Assembly: GCF_027497995.1 (NCBI RefSeq)
Contig: NZ_JAODBT010000001.1
Location: 186,001 to 250,000, forward strand
Source: Stenotrophomonas sp. Iso1
Lineage (GTDB): Bacteria > Pseudomonadota > Gammaproteobacteria > Xanthomonadales > Xanthomonadaceae
Direction of reading: 5' to 3'
DNA: 64,000 nt
Shown here: one piece after another, positions 29,708 to 38,356 of the stretch
Position numbering within the stretch: the stretch's first letter is position 1
Layout of the letters: each line of letters opens with the position of its first letter
Made by a program: the position numbers and the translations under genes
Notes under the pieces: model-generated
What the model saw: the letters and a program-made list of their open reading frames with translations, nothing else
Database searches by the model: none
Told to the model about the DNA's origin: nothing

Positions 29708-31567
29708 TCAGGCCTGCGGCGCCAATGACAGCCAGCTCAAACGCCAGGCGCCGTGTTCGCGGCCGCCACAGCGGTAGTACGGTTCGAACACCAACGGCGC
29801 GCGGCAATCCAACTGCATCGTCACCGTTGGGCCCTCGCCCAGGTCGCTGCCCACCTGCAACCACGTTGAGGGATCGCCTGCCGGCAGCTTTACCGTCTCG
29901 TCGGTCTTGAAGCCGTCGATCAGCGTGGTGGCGTAGACCAGCGGGCCGTAGGTGAGGCCGACGTATTCCCAGTGCAGAACTTCCTGCGCAACCGGCGAGC
30001 CGTCCGGCGCGCGCGATTCCTGCACGTTGATGTTGGCCGCGCGCTGCAGCTGTGGCTGCATCGGCAACTGCACGCTGACCAGGTCACCGGCCTTCCATTG
30101 CTGCTGCAGTTGCACGTAACCATCTGCAGCCACGTGGACTGGCACGTTCACGCCGTTGACCTGGATGCGCGCATCCTCGGCCCAGGCGGGAATGCGCAGG
30201 CCGATGCTGAAGGTCGCGCTGCGTTCGGGCGAGACGCGCAGGCTGACCTGCCCATCGAAGGGATAGCGCGTCTGCTGTTGCAACACCACGTTGCCTGCGT
30301 CGGCATGCGACAACGTCGCCTGACCGGGGCCATACAGGTTGACGCGCAGGCCACCGTCGGCGGCCACGCCGTAAGCAATCTGCGGCAGTTCTTCCACCGC
30401 CATCGCGCCGGAAGATTTGCAGCAGCGCCAGTACGTGGTGTGCACGCGTTTGCCGTTGGGGAAGGTGTAGTAACACCAGTCCTCACCGTTGGGTGCCATC
30501 GCCGCGAGCAGATCGTTGTAAGCGGTGCGTTCCAGCTCGTCGGCGTAACGCGCGTGGCCGGTGATGGCCAGCAGTTCGCGGTTGAGCTGCATCCATGCCA
30601 ACACCGAACAGGTTTCCACATAGGCCTGCGGGAAGAACGTACGCGGTGCGTTGAATACCTCGCGCGAACGATGCGCCACGCCACCCCACGGGCCGCCACC
30701 CAACGTCAGGTGCTGCTCACGGATGTTGTTCCACAGGTTGTCGATGGCAGTGCGGTAATCCGCGTTGCCGGTGGCCTTGTACAGCTTGGCCAGGCCAACC
30801 AGATTCCACGACAACTGATATGCCTTGCCGGTAGCGATGAACGCGGCGTCTTCGCCAGCAATGCCCTTGTCCAGCAGCGCAAGGCGCGGGTTGGCATTGG
30901 CCTGCTGAAGAATCTTTTCGGCGAGCGCCAGGTAACGCGGCTCACCGGTAGCCAGATACAGGTCCGCCGCCGGGTCCAGCAGCACCGTGGCCGACATGCC
31001 GTGGTGGTTGCCCAGCGTGGTGATGTCGATGCCCGACTCCAGCGCCTGCCAGCACAGGTCGGCGATGCCACGCGCGGCCTGCAGATAGCGGTCATCCCCC
31101 AGCGCACGCCAGGTTTCCAGAAAACCGAGGATCAGGTAGCTGTGCGTCCAGATGTCCCAGGTGCGCAAGGCCGGTTCGCCGTTCCAGCTTTCCGGCTTGG
31201 GCGGCTGTGGCACGGTGAAGCGACGGTCAGCGGCGTAGTTGCCGAGGTAGCCATCGTCGTCCTGCTGGCTGATCAACCAATCGGCGACGCGGCGCAGGTT
31301 GGCTTCCAGTTCGGTTTGCCCGCCCTGGGCCACGGCGCGCGCCGTCGCCGACAGCCACTTGCCGGCATGCTCGCCGTACCAGTCGCCTTCTTGGTTCTGC
31401 TGCTTGTGCGCCTGGCCGAAGATGCTGATCGAGGGGCTTTCTTCATCCACGATGAAGTGGCTCAGGCGTCCATTGCGATTGGCGCTGAGCATCTGCCCGA
31501 ACACGCCATCAAGCTGCACGGCCGCAGGCGCGACCAGCTGTTGGCCGCAGGTGATGGGTGCACTCAT
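29708..31567 (-). CDS. Glycoside hydrolase family 127 (beta-L-arabinofuranosidase-like)
   Basis: 619 residues without a signal peptide, so probably cytoplasmic. The (alpha/alpha)6 barrel region precedes beta-sandwich domains. The family's zinc/cysteine catalytic cluster is intact: E318 and C320 in YVETCSVLAWM, and C382-C383 in YWRCCKSSG. These correspond to Glu338, Cys340, Cys417 and Cys418 of the Bifidobacterium enzyme HypBA1, whose Cys417 is the nucleophile. GH127 enzymes remove beta-L-arabinofuranose from plant hydroxyproline-rich glycoproteins, and some relatives act on other sugars. The ATG overlaps the upstream fusion gene's stop (ATGA), so it closes a five-gene operon starting at the TonB receptor 36113-38248. 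Confidence 0.92.
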   Translation of the reverse strand: MSAPITCGQQLVAPAAVQLDGVFGQMLSANRNGRLSHFIVDEESPSISIFGQAHKQQNQEGDWYGEHAGKWLSATARAVAQGGQTELEANLRRVADWLISQQDDDGYLGNYAADRRFTVPQPPKPESWNGEPALRTWDIWTHSYLILGFLETWRALGDDRYLQAARGIADLCWQALESGIDITTLGNHHGMSATVLLDPAADLYLATGEPRYLALAEKILQQANANPRLALLDKGIAGEDAAFIATGKAYQLSWNLVGLAKLYKATGNADYRTAIDNLWNNIREQHLTLGGGPWGGVAHRSREVFNAPRTFFPQAYVETCSVLAWMQLNRELLAITGHARYADELERTAYNDLLAAMAPNGEDWCYYTFPNGKRVHTTYWRCCKSSGAMAVEELPQIAYGVAADGGLRVNLYGPGQATLSHADAGNVVLQQQTRYPFDGQVSLRVSPERSATFSIGLRIPAWAEDARIQVNGVNVPVHVAADGYVQLQQQWKAGDLVSVQLPMQPQLQRAANINVQESRAPDGSPVAQEVLHWEYVGLTYGPLVYATTLIDGFKTDETVKLPAGDPSTWLQVGSDLGEGPTVTMQLDCRAPLVFEPYYRCGGREHGAWRLSWLSLAPQA

Positions 31568-33762
31568 GCCGCGTCCACCACGCAACGGAAGCCGAGCATG
31601 CCGCTGCGGTCCTTGGCCGGTGCCATCAACAGGTACTTGCCATGCTGGTCGAGACGGTAGGCCTGCGGGAAATACCAATGCGAGGTCTGCGGCTGGTAGC
31701 TGGAGCCGCCGCGCAGAATCGCCGCGCGGGTGTGTTCGTCGGTGAACTCATCGGTCCACTGCCACACATTGCCGACCAGATCTTCCACGCCGAACGGGCT
31801 GGCGCCCTGCGGATGTGCGTCCACGTCGGCCGGGGCCAGCACACGGCGGCCACGGTTCACGCGCGGCACGCGGGTGTCGTCCCACGCGTTGCCCCACGGG
31901 TAAGCGCGGCCATCGGTGCCCTGTGCGGCGTACTGCCATTCCCATTCGTGCGGCAGGCGCTTGCCGGCCCACGCGGCATAGGCGCGGCAATCTTCCAGCG
32001 ACACCCACACCACCGGCTTGTTCTCCCAGCCGGCGCGCGGTGCGCCATCGAGCCAATGCGCCAGGAAGTTGATGTCATCGGCCGGGCGATAGCCCGTGGC
32101 GTCGATGAAGGCCTTGAACTGCGCGTTGGTCACCGGGAAACGGTCGATATGGAACGCGCTCACCTGCATCAGCTTGCGATGGTGGCGACGCGGGCAGTCT
32201 TCCCACGGGAACTGCACGTCCTGGCCGGCCCAGTTGAAGCCTTCGATCTCGATACCGCCCACGGCGAATACGAACTCGCCTGCGGGAATGCTGACCATGC
32301 CTTCCGGTGCGGTGGTCTGCACGGCGGTGGCCGGGATGTCACGCAGCTGTTGCGGAATTGCCTTCCACGCGGCGGAGTAGCTGTTGAGCGGCTGCTCGGC
32401 GCGCTTGGCGGCGTCGCTCAGGAAAGCAGCCAGACCATCAACCTGCACGCCCGGCTGCACGCTCAGTACCGCACCGAAACCACGTGCTTCCATCGGCAGT
32501 TCAATCACCGCCACGCCATCGCGGACCAGCGGCGACAACTCACCGCCGTGCCACACGTCGTAGTAACGCGTCCCCTCGACGTGCGGCAGGCCGATCTGCT
32601 CGCCATTCACCGCGTACTCGTTGCGGTTGATGAGGGTGTGCAGGCTTAGTCCGTCCACCGGGAACTTGCTGGCGAAGATGCCGCCCTGGTAGCACACCTG
32701 GTACGGCTCCCAATCCATCGCTACGACCAGCTGCGGAAACTGGCGGTAGATGGCTGCGATACGACGCAGCGCTTCACCATCGCGCGCGGTGAACTGGTTC
32801 CAGATGCCCCAGATGTTCTCCCACGCGTTGTAACCGATGCCGTTGAAGAAGCAGTACTGCAGGTCGTGGTTGCGGTTGCGGCCCCAGCGGTTCTCGTAGT
32901 TGACCATGTGGCGCGGCTCCAGCCACTTCCACTTGGACACCGGCGGCACCGGGCCGTCGGGTGCTTTCTTGCCCCAGCTCTGCACGTTCCAGATCAGCTG
33001 CTCTTCCGAGCTGATGGTGGATTCGGGTTGCACCACCACCGGGTTGCCGTTGGCATCGCAGGCGTCGAAGAAAGCACGCGGCACGCCGTTGAAGGTGTCG
33101 CCGTTGATACCGTCGGCGCCGGTGGCCTTGATGATCTCGGCCAGGCCATCCCAATGCGTGACACCCGGATCACGGGTGCCGTGGTCCCACGGCTTGGCTG
33201 GCAGGAACACACGCACGCCGCGCTTCTGGAATGCCTGCACCGCCGCCTTCAAGCCTTCAAGGCCACCCGGTAGCGTGTGTGCCAGATCGAACTGGTTGCG
33301 GTCGTCGATACCAATGTTCGGATAGATGTACCAGATCAGTACCGAGTCCAGGCCGCCGAAACGGGCGATCAGGTCGTCGAGATATTTGTCGACCGTGTAC
33401 TGCGCGGTTTCCACGTCGAAGAAATAGCGGTCTTCGACCATCATCTGTGCGTGCACGAAATTGCGCTGCGCCCACTGCAGTTCCGGGCGGCGGTAGTTCA
33501 CGTCGGTGTAGCCGATGCGCACCAGATGCTCGCGGCGCCATTCCTTCAGTTCGGTCAGCCAGTCGCCGGCGCTGGCATTGGCATCGATCATCCAACTGCC
33601 GATGTCGGCAAACGGCCATGCCGGTGCCTTGCCCGGCGTGGGCAGATAACGGCCGGTGGTGACGTGCGAGAACTTGTACTCGGTGTGGATCGCCTCACGT
33701 CCGTAGTCGGCGGTTTCAGTGTCGTAATCGGGCGTGGTGTACGGCGTGGTCATGGTATTCAT
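31564..33762 (-). CDS. Fusion of glycosidase-like TIM-barrel domain and SUMF1/FGE-like domain
   Basis: 732 residues, no signal peptide. Residues about 60-400 look like a glycosidase TIM barrel: repeated beta-strand/acidic-end patterns such as VLIWYIYPNIGIDD, GADGINGDTFNG and LVVAMDWEPYQ. I cannot place it in a known GH family. A beta-sandwich-like linker spans about 400-485. From about M489 the C-terminus is a formylglycine-generating-enzyme (SUMF1) domain: MVSIPAGEF, FHIDRFPVTNAQFKAFI, RLPHEWEWQYAA, YPWGN, VGNVWQWT, RGGSS and GFRC. The redox cysteine pair expected between RGGS and the next aromatic block is missing (SYQPQTSHWYF), so sulfatase activation is unlikely. The domain may bind sugar or act otherwise. 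An in-frame ATG at 33753 is a possible start. Confidence 0.82.
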   Translation of the reverse strand: MNTMTTPYTTPDYDTETADYGREAIHTEYKFSHVTTGRYLPTPGKAPAWPFADIGSWMIDANASAGDWLTELKEWRREHLVRIGYTDVNYRRPELQWAQRNFVHAQMMVEDRYFFDVETAQYTVDKYLDDLIARFGGLDSVLIWYIYPNIGIDDRNQFDLAHTLPGGLEGLKAAVQAFQKRGVRVFLPAKPWDHGTRDPGVTHWDGLAEIIKATGADGINGDTFNGVPRAFFDACDANGNPVVVQPESTISSEEQLIWNVQSWGKKAPDGPVPPVSKWKWLEPRHMVNYENRWGRNRNHDLQYCFFNGIGYNAWENIWGIWNQFTARDGEALRRIAAIYRQFPQLVVAMDWEPYQVCYQGGIFASKFPVDGLSLHTLINRNEYAVNGEQIGLPHVEGTRYYDVWHGGELSPLVRDGVAVIELPMEARGFGAVLSVQPGVQVDGLAAFLSDAAKRAEQPLNSYSAAWKAIPQQLRDIPATAVQTTAPEGMVSIPAGEFVFAVGGIEIEGFNWAGQDVQFPWEDCPRRHHRKLMQVSAFHIDRFPVTNAQFKAFIDATGYRPADDINFLAHWLDGAPRAGWENKPVVWVSLEDCRAYAAWAGKRLPHEWEWQYAAQGTDGRAYPWGNAWDDTRVPRVNRGRRVLAPADVDAHPQGASPFGVEDLVGNVWQWTDEFTDEHTRAAILRGGSSYQPQTSHWYFPQAYRLDQHGKYLLMAPAKDRSGMLGFRCVVDAA

Positions 33763-33792
33763 CCAACTAAGAACAGGGGGAGCAACAAAGGG

Positions 33793-34746
33793 TTACAACG
33801 CGCACCATGCCGCCAGTGCGGCATGTGCGTCGGCGTCGGGCACGCGTGTGGCATCGGCCAGCAGCGCGTTGACGTCGGCGTGGTCGGGAATGCTGGATTG
33901 TGCGCCCAGCCGCGTGCATGCCAGGGCCGATGCGGCGCTGGCAGCGAGCAGGGCGTGCTCCAGCGTGCCGCCACGCGCAAGGCAGGCGATCAGGGTGCCG
34001 CAGAACGTATCGCCTGCGGCGGTGGTATCCAGTGGTGAAATCTTGAAAGCCGGTTGCAGCGCGATGCGTTGATCAACGCGTGCCAGACAGCCGCGCGCAC
34101 CCAGGGTGACGATCACGCAAGGCACGTCCAGCCGCGACAGGCCGGTGGCCAGATCCGGAGGATTGCCGGCTACGACAGCCAACTCGCCTTCGTTGACGAT
34201 CAGCATGTCCAGCTGCGCCAGCAGTTCGGCCGGCAGCACCTGTGCCGGTGCTGCGTTGAGTGCAACCTTTACGCCGGCAGTGCGAGCGGCGCGTGCGTAG
34301 GCCAGTACGCTGTCCAGCGGTGACTCCAGTTGCAGCAGCAGCCATTGCACGCCGTCGAGCGTGGGCAGGTGTTCCGGTTGCAACGCCATGTTGGCGCCGG
34401 GCGCGACGGTGATTGCGTTCTCGGCATCATCGGACAGGCAGATGAAGGCGGTGCCCGTAGGCAGCTGTGCATCACGCACGGTGTGCAACTGCACGCCAGC
34501 GTCGACCAGCGAGGCTTCGATGGGTTTGGCGAAATCGTCCGCGCCCAGTGCCAGCAACATGCGGGTGTCGGCAGCACCGGCGCGCGCGCAGGCCACGGCC
34601 TGGTTCGCGCCCTTGCCACCGGGGAACGTCTGGAATTCACGGCCGAGCACGGTTTCACCCGGCGCCGGCACGTGAGAGGCACGCACCACGAAATCGAGGT
34701 TGGCCGAGCCGGCAATGAGCACGGCGTTGCGCTGGTCAAAAGTCAC
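33793..34746 (-). CDS. Ribokinase-family (PfkB) sugar kinase
   Basis: 317 residues. It has both PfkB signatures: GGKGANQAVACARAGA near the N-terminus (with preceding GSANLDFVV) and DTTAAGDTFCGTL near residue 245, whose Asp is the catalytic base. The order and spacing match ribokinase RbsK, which phosphorylates D-ribose at O5, but specificity in this family cannot be assigned from motifs alone; another pentose, nucleoside or deoxyribose are possible. It overlaps the serine hydrolase upstream (ATGA) and lies 30 bp ahead of the TIM-barrel fusion. It supplies the phosphorylation step expected of a sugar-use operon. Confidence 0.88.
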   Translation of the reverse strand: MTFDQRNAVLIAGSANLDFVVRASHVPAPGETVLGREFQTFPGGKGANQAVACARAGAADTRMLLALGADDFAKPIEASLVDAGVQLHTVRDAQLPTGTAFICLSDDAENAITVAPGANMALQPEHLPTLDGVQWLLLQLESPLDSVLAYARAARTAGVKVALNAAPAQVLPAELLAQLDMLIVNEGELAVVAGNPPDLATGLSRLDVPCVIVTLGARGCLARVDQRIALQPAFKISPLDTTAAGDTFCGTLIACLARGGTLEHALLAASAASALACTRLGAQSSIPDHADVNALLADATRVPDADAHAALAAWCAL

Positions 34747-36113
34747 GGCTGTATCGCCTCATCGACGAGGTTGTAGAACGGGGTGCTGATGCGTGGCAGG
34801 TCGTCTTTCCCACCGGGCAGATGTTGCAGCATCAGGATCGCCACCAGCTTCCTGTCCGGCTCGATCGTGTAATAGGTAGAGGCCGCACCGGACCAGCCGA
34901 ATGCGCCCACGGAGGCGCTGCGCCCCTTCAATGCCGGATCCAGCAGCACCGAACCGCCCAGGCCGAAGCCTTCGGCATCGCTGAATTCGGTGACCGGCTT
35001 GGCCACCGGAAAATGTACGAGCTGGTTCTGCAGCATCAGAGCCACGGTATCGGCCTTGAGCAGCTGCCTATCTTGATAGCGGCCGCCGTCGAGCAGCATC
35101 TGTGCGAAGCGGCCATAGTCGTTGGCAGTGGAATACAGCCCACCCGCGCCGCTGCGATAGGGCCGCAGGGCCGTGCCGGGATCACGCGCATGGATTTCGT
35201 CCGCCAGCTTCAGCGTGCCGTCGGTGCCCATCACGGACAGATCGACCACACGTGAGCGCTGTGCTGCAGGCACTTCAAAGCCGGTGTCGCGCATCTGCAG
35301 CGGGTCAAAGATGCGTTGCTGCAGGAACTGCTCGAAGGGCATGCCGGCGACCACTTCCACCAGCCGTGACAGGGTCTCGGTGGAGGTGCTGTCGTAGCGG
35401 AAGCGGGTGCCCGGCTCGGTTGCCAGCGGCACTTGGGCCAGCCGCGTGCTGTAGTCGGCCAGGCTGTCCACATCGCGCACCTGGTGTTGCTCCAGCAATT
35501 GCGTCACCGCTTCAAAGCCCTTGCCGCCGGCGGCGAAACCAGAGGTGTGGGTGAGCAGGTGGCGCACGGTCAGCGTCGTGCTGAGCGGGCGCACCTGTGG
35601 TGCCTGTGCGCTGCCGCCGGTGAACAACGGCAGCTGCGAAAACTCGGGGAGATGGCGGGCGACCGGATCGTCCAGACCCAGCTTGCCCTCATCCATCAAC
35701 ATCAACGCCGCCACCGAGGCAACGGTTTTGGTCATCGAATAGATGCGGAAGATGCTGTCCTGGCGCATGGGCCGGGTATGCGCCAGATCCTGCCAGCCGT
35801 AGCTGGCGGCGTGTACGGTTTTACCTTCGTGGATCACCAGTGCGACCGCGCCGGTATAGCCGTGCGGGCCGGTGGCCTGACGCAGGAAATCATCAACGGC
35901 GGGCAGTCGCGGGGAAGCGGCGGGTGCGGCCGGCACGGAGGTGCTGTGATCCGGGTTGGAGCAGGCCGCCATCGATACTCCCGTCAGGCACAGAACGGCG
36001 CCCAGGGCCAAGCCCCGGGCACCGCGATACAGCCACATCACCTCATGCCGGCCACCCGCACTGGCGTGATTGCGATGTCGGAGGCGTGCGCCCCTGGCTG
36101 TGATTCCGCTCAT
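34743..36113 (-). CDS. Serine hydrolase of the class C beta-lactamase/esterase family, lipoprotein
   Basis: 456 residues. The S-x-x-K motif is S-M-T-K in FRIYSMTKTVASVAAL; the second motif is Y-D-S in FRYDSTSTETL; the family's C-terminal H/K-x-G block reads as FGWSGAASTYY, so this is an EstB/LovD-like esterase or peptidase rather than a true AmpC. A signal peptide with lipobox (M-A-A-C) is present if translation starts at ATG 36038. The longer start at 36113 overlaps the receptor stop by one base (TGATG) and would give a long basic N-terminus, so 36038 may be the real start. It probably removes ester substituents in the periplasm after receptor-mediated import (inference). Confidence 0.83.
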   Translation of the reverse strand: MSGITARGARLRHRNHASAGGRHEVMWLYRGARGLALGAVLCLTGVSMAACSNPDHSTSVPAAPAASPRLPAVDDFLRQATGPHGYTGAVALVIHEGKTVHAASYGWQDLAHTRPMRQDSIFRIYSMTKTVASVAALMLMDEGKLGLDDPVARHLPEFSQLPLFTGGSAQAPQVRPLSTTLTVRHLLTHTSGFAAGGKGFEAVTQLLEQHQVRDVDSLADYSTRLAQVPLATEPGTRFRYDSTSTETLSRLVEVVAGMPFEQFLQQRIFDPLQMRDTGFEVPAAQRSRVVDLSVMGTDGTLKLADEIHARDPGTALRPYRSGAGGLYSTANDYGRFAQMLLDGGRYQDRQLLKADTVALMLQNQLVHFPVAKPVTEFSDAEGFGLGGSVLLDPALKGRSASVGAFGWSGAASTYYTIEPDRKLVAILMLQHLPGGKDDLPRISTPFYNLVDEAIQP

Positions 36114-38248
36114 CAGAAGTTGATGTTATGCGACAGCGAGAACATGCGACCGCGACCTGCCATCCAGTCGTCGTTGCTGTTGCTGGCTTCGGAGGTGGTG
36201 AGGATGTACTGCTTGTTGAACAGGTTCTCCACGCCCAGGGTCAGCTTGCCGAAACGGCCGGTGTCGTAGTTCACGCTCAGGTCGAGCAGGGTGCGGCCAG
36301 AGGTATGCTCGGCGCCGCTCTTGCCCTGGTTGAGGGTGCGCGACAGCAGGGTCATCGCACCCAGGTTCAGATCGACCTGCTCGGCCACACGCCAATACAG
36401 ATTCACGCCGATCTTGTCCGGGCTGACATCGTTGGCACCCATGCGCTTGTTCAGCGGGCCATCCTTGGTGAACCAGGTCTTGCCGACGATATGCGAGTAC
36501 ATCGCGTTGAGCTTCAGGTCGTCGCTGAAGTCGTAGCTGCCGCTGAACTCGATGCCGTTGATCTTGACCGGGCCGCGGTTCATGACGAAATCGCCAGTGA
36601 CCGGGTCGGTGCTCAGCGATACGCCAAAGTCCGAAGCGCTGCGGTAATACGACCCGCTGAAGGTGGCATTGCCCGTGCGCCAGTTGAAGCCGACTTCCTT
36701 GTTCTTGACGATGATCGCCTGCAGATCGAGGATGCCGCTGACGCTCTGGCCGGGCTTGTTGATGTTGCGCAGCGGGATGCCGACGTTGGGCAGGCTGAAG
36801 CCTTCCGAATACGAGGCATACGCCGACAGCGTATCCGTGAAGCGGTAGACCACACCGACGTTGGGCAGGTCGGTCTTGTAGCTGAGCTTGCCGCCTTCCA
36901 CGAACACGCGCTTGTTGTAGTACGTGGTGGTGTAGCTGTCCACGCTCAGGTCGCCGTCTTCCTGGCGAAGGCCGCCGCTGACCGTCAGCGGGCCGATATC
37001 CCACGACAGCTGCGCGTACGGTGCGGTGCTCTTGTACTCCATCGGCGGCACCCACACGCGGTGGGTCAGTGCCAGGCGCTGGTCGGTGAGGTCCTTGACC
37101 ACGTCCACGCCGGCGCGCAGTTCCAGCCCCTCGACGCCGAACAGTTCGCCACGGGTCCATGAGGTGCGCAGGCCGCGCTTTTCCGAATTGACTTCGGACT
37201 GGTCGACCAACTGGCCGAGAGGCGCGAACAGTGGATCCTGCTTGTCCGAGCCGTTTTCGGCCGGATAGCGCATCGCCTGGTCGGCGCGGTAGACGTCGGC
37301 CAGCAAGGTGCCACCGAAGAAATCGGCGTGGCTGTAGGACAGTGAGAACTGATTGAAGTCGTTGAACTCGGTCTTGGCGCCAAGCGGCGTGCCGGCAATC
37401 GAGGTGGAGGTGATGTTGTGGGCGCGATCACCCTCGATGCCGGTGTAGTTGCCCTTGCCGGTCAGGTTGAAGCGGCTGATCGTGGCCTGCAGGCGCTGCA
37501 TGTCGCTTTCACCGAAATTGGTGCCCAATTTCAGGAACAGGTTCTTCGACTCGGAGTCGTTGATGGTGCCTGAGCCGCGCATGCCGATCTTGCGGCCCTT
37601 GGCGTCGTAAGCCATGCCGCGATCGACGAAGGAGGTCGCCAGCAGCAGGTCGTAGGCGTCTTCCTTGTGACCGAAGGTCAGGCCGACTTTCCAGCCCTCG
37701 CTGTCATCACGGCCCTGGCTGCTGTAGCGGGTATTGACGCTGGTGTGGCTGCCTTCTTCCGGCGTCTTGGAGATGTAGTTGATGATGCCGCCGGCCGCGC
37801 CCACGCCTTCGGCGGCGGAGGGGCCGTTGACCACTTCGATGCGGCCGATCACCGACAGATCGGTGAAGCTGCCGGCGCGGTTGGTTTCGCGCAGTGGCGA
37901 GGTCTGCGGAATGCCGTCGAACAGGCGCAGCGCGATACGTCCACGCAGGGTTTCACCAGAGTTGGTCAGTGCCTGGGTCGATTCGGAATAACCGGGGATC
38001 GTGCGGGTCAGCACCGCGGTGGCGTCTTCGGTGAGGCTCAGCGAATTGTTCACTTCCTGCAGGCTGATGATGCTCACCGCGCCCGGAATGCGGTCCACCG
38101 CCTTGGGCGCGCGGGTGCCGGTGACGATCACGTTGTCCAGCGTGGTCGCGGTCGGCTTGCCGCGATCTGCGGCGGCGGTGTCCTGCGCGTGGGCGTTTGC
38201 CGACAGCAGCAGGGCCAGGGTGATGCTCGATGACAACAGGTTCTTCAT
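36113..38248 (-). CDS. TonB-dependent receptor (paralogue 1)
   Basis: 711 residues. Signal peptide 1-22 (ANAHA-QD). A TonB-box-like/plug start DNVIVTGTRAPKAVDRIPGAVS, then plug motifs SGETLRGRIALRLFDGIP and IEVVNGPSAAEGVGAAGGIINYIS, then the barrel with closing motifs LTLGVENLFNKQY and MFSLSHNINF. GGAGAGAG lies upstream of ATG 38248. It is a close paralogue of the next receptor (38357-40537), sharing long near-identical stretches. It heads an operon of serine hydrolase, kinase, TIM-barrel fusion and GH127, so its cargo is likely the substrate of those enzymes, a glycan or glycoside. Confidence 0.94.
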   Translation of the reverse strand: MKNLLSSSITLALLLSANAHAQDTAAADRGKPTATTLDNVIVTGTRAPKAVDRIPGAVSIISLQEVNNSLSLTEDATAVLTRTIPGYSESTQALTNSGETLRGRIALRLFDGIPQTSPLRETNRAGSFTDLSVIGRIEVVNGPSAAEGVGAAGGIINYISKTPEEGSHTSVNTRYSSQGRDDSEGWKVGLTFGHKEDAYDLLLATSFVDRGMAYDAKGRKIGMRGSGTINDSESKNLFLKLGTNFGESDMQRLQATISRFNLTGKGNYTGIEGDRAHNITSTSIAGTPLGAKTEFNDFNQFSLSYSHADFFGGTLLADVYRADQAMRYPAENGSDKQDPLFAPLGQLVDQSEVNSEKRGLRTSWTRGELFGVEGLELRAGVDVVKDLTDQRLALTHRVWVPPMEYKSTAPYAQLSWDIGPLTVSGGLRQEDGDLSVDSYTTTYYNKRVFVEGGKLSYKTDLPNVGVVYRFTDTLSAYASYSEGFSLPNVGIPLRNINKPGQSVSGILDLQAIIVKNKEVGFNWRTGNATFSGSYYRSASDFGVSLSTDPVTGDFVMNRGPVKINGIEFSGSYDFSDDLKLNAMYSHIVGKTWFTKDGPLNKRMGANDVSPDKIGVNLYWRVAEQVDLNLGAMTLLSRTLNQGKSGAEHTSGRTLLDLSVNYDTGRFGKLTLGVENLFNKQYILTTSEASNSNDDWMAGRGRMFSLSHNINF

Positions 38249-38306
38249 GGTGCGTTCTCTCTCCAAAACGCGGGTGGGTGGTGCAACACGCGCCGAAGTG
38301 GCACGC

Positions 38307-38340
38307 GAAAAAAAAGCGCCACCCCAGAAGGCGGCGCTTG
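38307..38340 (-). terminator. Rho-independent terminator between the two receptor genes
   Basis: Minus-strand AAGCGCC-N12-GGCGCTT followed by eight T, starting 17 bp past the stop of receptor paralogue 2. It insulates the downstream operon. Confidence 0.9.
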
Positions 38341-38356
38341 TTGTTTCAAGGTCTGA

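Noticed and set aside
31564-33762. Active sulfatase-activating enzyme (FGE)
   Set aside because: Catalytic Cys pair absent and no sulfatase gene nearby.
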